Part shown: positions 57,401-64,000 of the stretch, one piece after another | Position numbering within the stretch: the first letter of the stretch is position 1 | Layout: each line of letters opens with the position of its first letter | Origin: CAVQFD01 sp963724695 | GTDB lineage: Bacteria; Acidobacteriota; Vicinamibacteria; Vicinamibacterales; CAVVIG01 | NCBI GenBank assembly: GCA_963724695.1 | Contig: CAVRVW010000012.1 | Coordinates: 124,001-188,000, forward strand | Reading direction: 5' to 3' | DNA: 64,000 bases | Notes under the pieces: model-generated | What the model was told of the DNA's origin: nothing | The model's input: only the letters and a program-made list of their open reading frames with translations | Database searches by the model: none | Translations under genes and position numbers: made by a program

Positions 57401-58481
57401 CGGCGATCCCGAGCAGCCTGGCGGCGTTGCCGCCGAGCATGGCGATCCGATCGGCATCGCTGAACCCCGGCGCCTTGATGATGTGATCGACCGACGTCGT
57501 CGTCCAGGGAAACGGATAGTCCGTGCCCATGAAGATCTGGCCGACGCCGCATTCGGCGGCCAGGTGACGCAGTCCTTCCCCGCTGAACACCATCGAGTCG
57601 AAATAGAGCTGCTTGAGGTACTCGCTCGGCTTCCTGGCATTCTGGCTGGTGCAGTTGGCCGGGAAGGTCACGCATCCCTGATCGAAGCGGCCGATGTACG
57701 CCGGCAGGAACCCGCCGGCGTGGGCGCCACACAGCCTGAGCTTCGGGAACCGGTCAAGCGTCCCCTCGAAGATGAGGTGCGACAGGGCGATGGTCGTCTC
57801 GAGGGGGTTGCCGATCACGTTGGTCAGGAAGCCGTTCCCGCGGAGCCGTCCGGCCAGTTCCGGCACGCCGGAGGGGTGCATGAAGATCATGGCGCCGAGC
57901 GCTTCCGCCTTCGCCCAGAACGGATCGAACCGCGAGGACGCCAGCTCCTCGCCGTTGACCGTGGCGCCAATGCCCGCGCCCCGCATGCCGAGCTTCTCGA
58001 AGGCGTACTGCAGCTGATCCGCGGCAAGGTCCGGATGCTGCAGGGCCACCGTCGCCAGAGGCACGAAGCGATCGGGCCGCTCCGCACCAAGACGAGCCAG
58101 AGCCTCGTTCTGAGCGGGAATCAGGCGCGAGGCGAGATCGCGATCCGCCGCGTACCAATACGCGTTGATCGTGAGCACCTCCACGTCGATGCCCTGTTCA
58201 TCCATCGCGCGCAGCCTCGCGTCGCTCATCACGAGATTGCCCTTGAACTGCGCCTGGATCGTCGCCTCGAGCGGCGTCCCTTTGACGAGGCCCACAAGGG
58301 CCTGCGGAACAGCCGTGTGGGCATGCACGTCGATCGTCGTCACGGGCCGGCCGCCAACGATCACGCGCCGGCGGCTGACCTGCTGCTCCGTCCATGCCCG
58401 GCCCTGCGCCGTCGCCAGCGCGACGCCGGCAGCGGCCGCGGTGAGCTCCGCAATGAACTGACGCCGAGTGCGGTTCGTCAT
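57396..58481 (-). CDS. Amidohydrolase 2 family protein (ACMSD-like), Tat-type signal
   Basis: The start has a twin-arginine-like signal (NRTRRQFIAELTAAAAG). The amidohydrolase HxH motif is in TTIDVHAHTAV; a second His lies in AMIFMHPSG; His and Asp ligands lie in LCGAHAGGFLP and IFMGTDYPFP. This pattern fits decarboxylases such as aminocarboxymuconate-semialdehyde decarboxylase. The 361 residues are typical. The substrate is not predictable. The stop codon lies in the repeat cluster. Confidence 0.83.
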   Translation of the reverse strand: MTNRTRRQFIAELTAAAAGVALATAQGRAWTEQQVSRRRVIVGGRPVTTIDVHAHTAVPQALVGLVKGTPLEATIQAQFKGNLVMSDARLRAMDEQGIDVEVLTINAYWYAADRDLASRLIPAQNEALARLGAERPDRFVPLATVALQHPDLAADQLQYAFEKLGMRGAGIGATVNGEELASSRFDPFWAKAEALGAMIFMHPSGVPELAGRLRGNGFLTNVIGNPLETTIALSHLIFEGTLDRFPKLRLCGAHAGGFLPAYIGRFDQGCVTFPANCTSQNARKPSEYLKQLYFDSMVFSGEGLRHLAAECGVGQIFMGTDYPFPWTTTSVDHIIKAPGFSDADRIAMLGGNAARLLGIAA

Positions 58482-58505
58482 GAGGATGGTCCCAGAACGC
58501 GCCGG

Positions 58506-59381
58506 TTAGTAACCCGATGGCGCGGGCGGTGTCACGACTCCGCCGCGCGCCTGCTGGACGATCTTGACGCCGGCGCTCGCGCCGACACGAGTGGCCCCTG
58601 CCGCCACCATTGCTTTCAGGCCCTCGAGATCCCGAACGCCGCCGGCGGCCTTCACGCCCATGTCCGCACCCACGACACGGCGCATCAGCGCGACATCGGC
58701 CGCCGTTGCGCCGCCAGGGCCAAAACCGGTCGAGGTCTTGACGTAGTCCGCTCCTGCGGCCTTGGACAACGTGCAGGCCGTCACCTTCTCTTCGTCGGTC
58801 AGGAACGCGGCCTCGATGATCACTTTGCTGAGCACTCCGCAGTCGCGGCAGGACGACACCACCGCCTCGATATCACGCTCGACCGTTCGCAGGTCGCCCG
58901 ACTTGAGGGCGCCGACGTTGATGACCATGTCGATCTCGCGGGCGCCGTCAAAGATCGCCCGGCGCGTCTCGTAGCCCTTCACGTCGGCAGTCGTCGCCCC
59001 GAGCGGAAACCCGACGACCGAGCACACGCGGACCGATGTCCCCGCGAGGCGGCTCGCCGCGACAGCGACCCACACGGGGTTCACGCAGACCGTGGCAAAG
59101 CCGAACTGCGCCGCCTCCCGGCATAGCGCCTCGATCTCCTGTCGCGTGGCGTCGGGCTTGAGCAGGGTGTGATCGATCATCGCCGCCACGCCCTCCGGTG
59201 CCCCGCCGGCCGCGTGCACGCCCACGCGGCTGGCGCCCGCGTCGATCACACCCCGCAGGCGGTCCGGACAACACTCCTCGGCCACGGCGTGGCACTGGCA
59301 CCGTTCCTCCCGCCGTGCACCGGCGGCGGCCATCTCCTGCACGATGATGTTGATCAGCCGTTCGAGCTCGGTCCTGGTCAC
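58506..59381 (-). CDS. deoC: Deoxyribose-phosphate aldolase with N-terminal encapsulation-type helix
   Basis: DeoC splits 2-deoxyribose-5-phosphate to glyceraldehyde-3-phosphate and acetaldehyde. The catalytic domain starts near residue 66 (AAMIDHTLLKPDAT) and has the Schiff-base Lys in ADYVKTSTGFGPGG and GVKAAGG. Before it is an extension of about 65 residues. Residues 1-20 (MTRTELERLINIIVQEMAAA) form an amphipathic helix very like microcompartment encapsulation peptides (compare the PduP type MNTSELETLIRTIL). A Cys-rich linker follows (CQCHAVAEECC). Its ATG overlaps the rpiB stop (ATGA). Likely microcompartment cargo, by inference. Confidence 0.92.
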   Translation of the reverse strand: MTRTELERLINIIVQEMAAAGARREERCQCHAVAEECCPDRLRGVIDAGASRVGVHAAGGAPEGVAAMIDHTLLKPDATRQEIEALCREAAQFGFATVCVNPVWVAVAASRLAGTSVRVCSVVGFPLGATTADVKGYETRRAIFDGAREIDMVINVGALKSGDLRTVERDIEAVVSSCRDCGVLSKVIIEAAFLTDEEKVTACTLSKAAGADYVKTSTGFGPGGATAADVALMRRVVGADMGVKAAGGVRDLEGLKAMVAAGATRVGASAGVKIVQQARGGVVTPPAPSGY

Positions 59382-60010
59382 TGGTCCTGCTCGATCTGGC
59401 GGATCTTCGCCAACCGACGGATGTAGCGAGGCTCCCGCATGGCGGTGCCGAGCCAGACGCCCACGATGGCCTCGGCCTCGGCCTGACTCAGCAGCGTGGC
59501 GCCGAGCGCCAGGACGTTGGCGCCGTTGTGCTCGCGGGAGTAGCGCGCGATCAGCTCTGAAGTGGCCATCACGGCCCGCACGCCGCGGACTTTGTTGGCC
59601 GCAATGGCCGAACCGATGCCTGCCCCGTCGATCACGATGCCCGCGTCGACCTCTCCCCGGGCAACGAGCACCGCCACCGATTGCGCCACGTCGGGGTAGT
59701 CGACCGGATCGCTGGTGTGAGTGCCCAGATCCTGCACTGTCAGCCCGCGGCCCCGCAGCAGCGCCACCAGTGCCTGCCGGAGCCCGATGCCCGTGTGGTC
59801 GCTGGCAATGGCCAGCGTGTGGATGTCGCCCTTCGGCACGAGACCCTCGGCATCAGGCGGCGCCTGGCCGGCGCGCACGACCGTGACCCGACGCTCGCGC
59901 AGGGTGTCTTCCGCCAGTGGCGTCACGTGTCCCCGCCGGGCCAATGTCACGGTCTCCCCGCGCGAGAGCGACCGCGCGTCGGCTTCCGTGATGATGTCGA
60001 AGGTTTTCAT
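59378..60010 (-). CDS. rpiB: RpiB-type ribose-5-phosphate isomerase with N-terminal extension
   Basis: The RpiB/LacA fold begins near residue 65 (LAIASDHTGIGLRQAL), with AANKVRGVRAVMA and YSREHNGANVLALG. The usual active-site Cys of ICGTGIG is replaced by Asp (VIDGAGIG), so the catalytic base must differ or the substrate is another sugar phosphate. Residues 1-45 are an extra module (IITEADARSLSRGETVTLAR...VTPLAEDTLRER) like extensions on microcompartment-linked enzymes. It is coupled to deoC, the enzyme pair of sugar-phosphate-utilising compartments. Confidence 0.88.
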   Translation of the reverse strand: MKTFDIITEADARSLSRGETVTLARRGHVTPLAEDTLRERRVTVVRAGQAPPDAEGLVPKGDIHTLAIASDHTGIGLRQALVALLRGRGLTVQDLGTHTSDPVDYPDVAQSVAVLVARGEVDAGIVIDGAGIGSAIAANKVRGVRAVMATSELIARYSREHNGANVLALGATLLSQAEAEAIVGVWLGTAMREPRYIRRLAKIRQIEQDQ

Positions 60011-60028
60011 TGATAAGATGCTCGCCCT

Positions 60029-60553
60029 ATGGCCGAGCTCAAGCCCACCGTCATTCTACTCAGCGAGCACCAGATCCAGACGCGGGTCGCCGAAATGGCC
60101 GCAGAAATCCGCCGCGACCTCCCGGATGACCTGCACTTCGTCGCGGTCCTCAAGGGCGCATTCGTGTTCCTGTCCGACCTGGTCCGCAAGATCGACGGGC
60201 ATGCGTCACTGGACTTCATGGCCGTGTCGAGCTACGCCAAGAGCACCACCAGCTCCGGCCAGGTTCGTCTCCTCAAGGATCTCGACACGTCCCTCGACGG
60301 GCGCAACGTCGTCGTCGTCGAAGACATCGTCGACACGGGATTGACGCTGACCTACCTGCAGGACATCCTGCGCGCGCGCAATCCGAAGTCTCTGCGGACC
60401 GCGTGCCTGCTGAGCAAGCCTTCCCGCCGCAAGGTCGACGTCAAGGTCGAGTACATCGGCTTCGAAATCGAGGACCGGTTCGTCGTCGGCTACGGCCTCG
60501 ACTACGCCGAACAGTATCGCAACCTGCCGTCAATCGCCGTTCTCGGCGACTAA
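60029..60553 (+). CDS. hpt: Hypoxanthine phosphoribosyltransferase
   Basis: Hpt salvages hypoxanthine and guanine with PRPP. The PRPP motif reads VVVVEDIVDTGLTL, and VLKGAFVFLSDLVR and FVVGYGLDYAEQYRNLP are typical. The 174 residues fit. Only 18 bases separate it from the divergent rpiB start. A TAAGAT at 60014-60019 ends nine bases before the ATG, suggesting a leaderless transcript. The 3' end overlaps the next minus-strand gene by four bases. Confidence 0.95.
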   Translation: MAELKPTVILLSEHQIQTRVAEMAAEIRRDLPDDLHFVAVLKGAFVFLSDLVRKIDGHASLDFMAVSSYAKSTTSSGQVRLLKDLDTSLDGRNVVVVEDIVDTGLTLTYLQDILRARNPKSLRTACLLSKPSRRKVDVKVEYIGFEIEDRFVVGYGLDYAEQYRNLPSIAVLGD

Positions 60554-61960
60554 CGCACCGCCGCCCGGACCGCAATCGCCGCACGGTTCGCATCGGCGAT
60601 GACCGACGCCCTGTCGAGCGTCAGCACCCGCCGATCCCGCATCAGCACCTTGCCGTTGACGATGGTCGTCCGCACATCGTCTCCGCGTGTCGTGTACACG
60701 AGGTGCGACACGGCATCGTAGAGGGGCGTCTGACGCGCCGCCGATGTCGAGACGCTGATGATGTCGGCGCGCTTGCCCTTCTCGATCGAGCCGATGAGAG
60801 ACTCCATCCCGAGGGCGCGGGCGCCGCCGATGGTGGCCATGTCGAGCGCCACGCGGGCGGGCACGGCCGTCGGATCGCGGGTCGTCAGCTTCGCCAGGAA
60901 TCCTGCCTGCCGCATCGCCTCGAACATGTCGAGGTCGTTGTTGCTCGCAGCCCCGTCCGTCCCCAGCCCCAGCGAGGCGTTGGCCGCGAGATACTTCGTC
61001 ACGGGCGCCGCTCCGCTCGCGAGCTTCATGTTGCTCTCGGGATTGTGCGAGACCCCGACGCGACGACGCACCAGGATCGCCAGGTCCTCGTCGGTCACCC
61101 ACACCCCGTGCGCCGCGAGGGTCCGCGGCCCGAAGAAGCCGATCGACTCGAGAAATCCGACCGGCGTGGCATTGTGCCGCTCCCTGGCGATCTTGACTTC
61201 GTCTTCGGTTTCGGCGAGGTGAATCAGCACCGGCACGTTGTACCTATGGGCCAGTGCGGTGCTCGCCGTCAGTGTGGCCTGATCCAGCGTGTACATCGAA
61301 TGCGGCGCCACGGCAGGCACGATCAGGCTGTCGTCCTTGAAGGTCTTGATGAACGCCTCGGTACGGGCCAGCCCCTCGGCAGGAGTCCTGGCATCCGGCA
61401 CCGGAAACTGGATGATCGTCTGCCCGAGCACGCCCCGAAGACCCGCTTCCCGGGTCGCCTTCGCGATCTCCTCCTCGAAGTAGTACATGTCCGCGTAGGT
61501 CGTCGTCCCGGATTCGATCATTTCGAGCGCCGCCAGTCGCGTGCCCACACGCACGAACTCCGGCGAGACGGTCTTTGCCTCCGCCGGAAAGATGTACTTC
61601 TGCAGCCAGTCCATCAGGGCGAGATCGTCGGCCAGCCCCCGATACAGGACCATCGGCGCGTGGGTGTGCGTATTGATTAATCCAGGCAGGACAATGTCGT
61701 CGCGAACCTCCAGACGCTCCGTGCCGGCGTAGCGCGCATCCAACGCCTCCACCGTCCCGACGTCCACGATCGTCGTGCCGTCGATCGCGATGGCGCCTGG
61801 ACTGAGGACCTCGTGCGCCGGCGTTGCCCGTCACCACGGTCCCCCCGATGACGACGAGCGACACGGTCCGGATCGTGGGCTGTCCGGCGATGAAGCCTGC
61901 AGCGACGATGCCCAGAACCAGCGCGCCCGCGAACACGGCAGCGACAATGGATGCACGCAT
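60550..61960 (-). CDS. Amidohydrolase, MTA/SAH deaminase-like, membrane-anchored or exported (frameshifted)
   Basis: The catalytic part has the family pattern LINTHTHAPMVLYRGLADDL, HLAETEDE, VGVSHNPESNMKLASG and LGTDGAASNNDLDM, seen in methylthioadenosine/S-adenosylhomocysteine deaminases and related nucleoside or guanine deaminases. The natural N-terminus, with a hydrophobic segment (SIVAAVFAGALVLGIVAAGF), lies in another frame from ATG 61960. Removing one base at 61818-61819 joins them as GNAAHEVLSPGAIAIDG; the span of 1411 bases is 3n+1. A signal segment is unusual for this family. It sits between hpt and upp. Confidence 0.82.
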
Positions 61961-61969
61961 GAGGCAGAA

Positions 61970-61979
61970 ATTGTATAGT
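61970..61979. promoter_or_regulatory. Overlapping divergent -10 elements between the amidohydrolase and upp genes
   Basis: In a 27-base divergent gap, TATAGT (61974-61979, plus) ends eight bases before the upp GTG, and TACAAT (61975-61970, minus) ends nine bases before the amidohydrolase ATG. The two hexamers overlap by two bases, so only one polymerase can bind at a time. Both transcripts would be leaderless or nearly so. Confidence 0.5.
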
Positions 61980-61987
61980 GATGCCCC

Positions 61988-62611
61988 GTGCCGGTCCATC
62001 TTGTCGGGCATCCGCTCGTGCACGACGCGCTCGTCGACCTGCGCGACAGGCGCACGCCCCCCGATCAGTTCCGCCGCGCCGCCACACGAATCAGCGTGCT
62101 GCTTGCGGCCGAAGCGATGCGCGAGATTCCCAGCACGGAGGTCAGCGTCGAGACGCCGCTCGGCCCGGCGCCCGGGCGACGCGTGGGTTCCGATATCGTG
62201 GTCGTCCCGGTGCTGCGCGCCGGGCTCGGCATGCTCGACGCCGTGCTCGAGCTGATGCCTTCCGCACGAGTCGGCCACATCGGCCTGCAGCGCGACGAAC
62301 TGACCGCCGTCGCCTCCCGCTACTACTCCAAGCTTCCTTCGCGCCTCGCCTCGAGCTATGTGCTCATGATCGACCCCATGCTGGCTACGGGTGGCAGTGC
62401 CGTGGCAGCGCTGGATCTCCTGAAGGACGCCGGCGCCTCCCGCATCTTCGTCGTCTGCATCGTCGCCGCTCCAGAAGGCATTGCGCTCGTCGAGCGCCAT
62501 CATCCCGAAGTGTCGATTTATACGCCCGCCGTGGATCAGGGGCTCAACGCTCAGAAGTACATCGTGCCCGGCCTCGGCGACTTCGGCGACCGGCTCTACG
62601 GAACGCTCTAG
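61988..62611 (+). CDS. upp: Uracil phosphoribosyltransferase
   Basis: Upp converts uracil and PRPP to UMP. The start VHLVGHPLVHDALVDLRD, the triad region VVPVLRAGLGMLDAVLEL, the PRPP loop MIDPMLATGGSA and the end GLGDFGDRLYGT are all conserved. The GTG at 61988 gives 207 residues, the family norm. It fits the surrounding nucleobase-salvage genes. Confidence 0.96.
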   Translation: MPVHLVGHPLVHDALVDLRDRRTPPDQFRRAATRISVLLAAEAMREIPSTEVSVETPLGPAPGRRVGSDIVVVPVLRAGLGMLDAVLELMPSARVGHIGLQRDELTAVASRYYSKLPSRLASSYVLMIDPMLATGGSAVAALDLLKDAGASRIFVVCIVAAPEGIALVERHHPEVSIYTPAVDQGLNAQKYIVPGLGDFGDRLYGTL

Positions 62612-62676
62612 GAAACTTCGAACTGGTGAGAAGGAAGAACTCTACGCGAGAGCCGCCGAAGTGGCGTAGGTCCTCA

Positions 62677-62703
62677 AAGTTCTAACTTCTAAGTTCCAAC
62701 TTC
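62677..62703. repeat. Short AACTTC/GAAGTT-type repeat after upp
   Basis: The units AAGTTCTAACTTC and TAAGTTCCAACTTC are tandem and partly self-complementary. A related AACTTCGAACT lies at 62614-62624, and an inverted pair CTACGC/GCGTAG at 62642-62669 lies between them. The repeat ends just before the ribosome site of the next gene. Likely a dispersed intergenic repeat type; its role is unknown. Confidence 0.5.
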
Positions 62704-62716
62704 CGAAGGAGGCTGT

Positions 62717-63565
62717 GTGACGCAAACCGGTGCGGTTCCAGGCGTCGAGCGACGTGCGCGGCCTCGGGTAAGCCCGACGAGCTGGCAGACGGCGATCACG
62801 GACATCGGACCCAATCGGATTCTGATTCGCGGATACCCGGTCGACGAGCTGATGGGCCGGCTGTCGTTCGCCGACGCCGTGTATCTGCTGTTGATGGGCG
62901 ACCTGCCCACGCCTGCCATTGGGCGGATGTTGAACGCCGTCCTGGTGTCGTCGCTCGACCACGGCGTCACGCCGCCCTCGACGCTCGCGACACGCAACGT
63001 CGCCACGTCCGGCGCGCCCCTCAAGGACTCCGTCGCCGCCGGCATCCTGGCGTTCGGTCCACATCACGGCGGGGATATCGAGTCCTGCATGCGTTTTCTG
63101 GACGCGGGGCTCTGTCTTCAGCGGACCGGGCACACGCGGCCTGACGCCGCCAAGGCCATCGTCGACGACTGCGTGCGGCAGCACCAGACTCCACCAGGAT
63201 TCGGGCATCGGTTTCATACGCGCGACCCGAGAGCGGCCCGCCTGTTTCAGATGGCTCTGGAGCTGGAGCTCGACGGAGAACACGTGCAGATGATTCGGAC
63301 CGTGGAACGCGAGCTCGACGCCCGCCAGGAGGATTTCGGACGGCACCTGCCGGTCAATGTCGACGGTGCGATCGCGGCGATAACGGCGGACCTCGGGTTT
63401 GCTTACGACCTGGGGAACGCCATCTTCCTGATCTCGAGGCTGCCCGGTCTCATCGCGCACGCCCACGAGGAGCGCACCCGGCAGTCCGCCATGCGGCAGA
63501 TCGACCCGAAAGATCATCAATACGACGGGGCGCGCGAGCGCCGGCTGCCCGAATCGCGGAAGTAG
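62717..63565 (+). CDS. Citryl-CoA lyase / citrate synthase-family protein (short)
   Basis: At 282 residues this is much shorter than citrate synthase (370-430) and matches citryl-CoA lyase-type members. The fold is recognisable from ILIRGYPVDELMGRLSFADAVYLLLMG and GPHHGGDIESCMRF. The HRFHTRDPRA block contains the family His, and the C-terminus has AITADLGF and RLPGLIAHAHEE. The GTG is preceded by a strong GGAGG four bases upstream. It may cleave a citryl- or malyl-type CoA ester. The substrate is uncertain. Confidence 0.82.
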   Translation: MTQTGAVPGVERRARPRVSPTSWQTAITDIGPNRILIRGYPVDELMGRLSFADAVYLLLMGDLPTPAIGRMLNAVLVSSLDHGVTPPSTLATRNVATSGAPLKDSVAAGILAFGPHHGGDIESCMRFLDAGLCLQRTGHTRPDAAKAIVDDCVRQHQTPPGFGHRFHTRDPRAARLFQMALELELDGEHVQMIRTVERELDARQEDFGRHLPVNVDGAIAAITADLGFAYDLGNAIFLISRLPGLIAHAHEERTRQSAMRQIDPKDHQYDGARERRLPESRK

Positions 63566-63633
63566 GTGTTTGCGGCCCCTCGAGCGCGTGCGATAGACTA
63601 CTGATTCCCCTCGGACTGTTGGGTCCTTCCGAC

Positions 63634-63710
63634 GGGCGCTTAGCTCAGTTGGTTAGAGCGCGTGCTTCACACGCACGAGGTCATAGGTTCGAGTCCTATA
63701 GCGCCCACCA
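63634..63710 (+). tRNA. tRNA-Val (anticodon CAC)
   Basis: The acceptor GGGCGCT pairs with AGCGCCC. The anticodon stem CGTGC/GCACG encloses TTCACAC with anticodon CAC, decoding GUG. The D arm has AGCTCAGTTGGTTAGAGC and the T loop GGTTCGAGTCC. CCA is encoded at 63708-63710. Confidence 0.96.
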
Positions 63711-63790
63711 ACCTTCGCTCAGAGTGCGCGTGAAGGTTGCGCCGAGGCCAGCCTTCGCGGACAGCCGTCCCGCTGGTTGACCAACCTCGA

Positions 63791-63796
63791 TATAAT
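63791..63796 (+). promoter_or_regulatory. -10 TATAAT before the response regulator gene
   Basis: A perfect TATAAT ends nine bases before the GTG at 63806. No ribosome site lies in the gap, so a leaderless transcript is likely. A TTGACC at 63777-63782 is too close to serve as its -35. Confidence 0.5.
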
Positions 63797-63805
63797 CCGA
63801 ACACC

Positions 63806-64000
63806 GTGCGCGAAGTGGTCATCGTGGACGACGATGAGGGGTTTGTGGCGACGCTGGCCGCGATCCTCAGGGTCGAGGGCTATCGGGTGGTCGCGCACCA
63901 CACGCTCGATGCGGCGCTCGAATACATGGCCTCGAACCGCCCCGACTTCCTGATCACGGACCTAAGGCTGGGTGCGCAGAGCGGGTGGACCCTTGTGGAC
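63806..64000 (+). CDS. Response regulator receiver domain protein, 3' partial
   Basis: The visible 65 residues are the first half of a CheY-like receiver: the acidic pocket VVIVDDDEGF, and the phospho-acceptor Asp in DFLITDLRLG. The gene runs off the window, so the output domain is unknown. It follows tRNA-Val and has a perfect -10 just upstream. Confidence 0.85.
   Translation, partial: MREVVIVDDDEGFVATLAAILRVEGYRVVAHHTLDAALEYMASNRPDFLITDLRLGAQSGWTLVD

Noticed and set aside
58506..61960. Full microcompartment locus
   Set aside because: No BMC-H, BMC-T or BMC-P shell gene, aldehyde dehydrogenase or phosphotransacylase is found between 57 and 64 kb. Only two cargo-like enzymes are visible.
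63777..63782. TTGACC as -35 for the response regulator promoter
   Set aside because: It is only eight bases from the TATAAT at 63791, too close for a sigma-70 spacer.

Overview
This is a G+C-rich bacterial chromosome segment with densely packed, often overlapping genes. The gene set suggests a soil-type Acidobacteriota member, probably Vicinamibacteria (subgroup 6). It includes an S55 (SpoIVB-like) peptidase next to a secreted propeller, a DUF2950/DUF3300 pair, a large sigma-54 activator and many Sec-exported proteins. The taxonomic call is inference. There is no insertion sequence, phage gene or CRISPR array.

Layout. 0-9 kb: the end of fdhE, RNase J, FtsK, an AMIN-type cell-wall amidase, leucyl aminopeptidase with a coupled small membrane protein, and a PKD-like secreted protein. 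8.9-22.5 kb, minus strand: one long run of genes for aromatic amino acids (aroDE fusion, trpE, G, D, C, F, B, A, chorismate mutase, DAHP synthase, tyrA). It continues into ketone-body genes (scoA, scoB, thiolase) and a JAMM peptidase. The run starts with a legible attenuator: a 36-codon leader peptide containing Trp-Trp-Tyr-Trp, then an intrinsic terminator with a competing antiterminator. 22.5-35 kb: S55 peptidase and propeller, an ECF sigma/anti-sigma pair with a recognisable autoregulatory promoter, a TPR protein, and a peptide-type ABC permease pair behind a sigma-54 activator of about 1190 residues. 35-45 kb: aroC-def-fmt-rsmB-PASTA protein-rpe-thioesterase-bamD, then pgsA, and a mannose-nucleotide pair followed by tRNA-Gly. 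45-57 kb: accessory genes (SYLF protein, methyltransferase, DUF2950/DUF3300, NHL protein with dihaem cytochrome) and a minus-strand cluster of serine hydrolase, SMP-30-like protein, MFS importer, flavin reductase, DUF6526 protein and cupin. 57-64 kb: nucleoside and sugar-phosphate genes (amidohydrolase, deoC, rpiB, hpt, an MTA/SAH-deaminase-like enzyme, upp), a citrate synthase-family lyase, tRNA-Val and the start of a response regulator.

Three themes stand out. First, the trp attenuator. Second, deoC and rpiB look like cargo of a sugar-phosphate bacterial microcompartment: DeoC has an N-terminal encapsulation-type helix and RpiB has an extra N-terminal module, yet no shell gene lies in the window. 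Third, nine genes are split by what looks like one extra G or C in a G/C run. Each becomes a full-length family member when one base is removed (one of them also needs a second, opposite change). This points to insertion-biased consensus errors rather than gene decay. Many start codons also have a -10-like hexamer ending about 9 bases upstream, suggesting leaderless transcripts, and two divergent gene pairs share overlapping or palindromic -10 elements.
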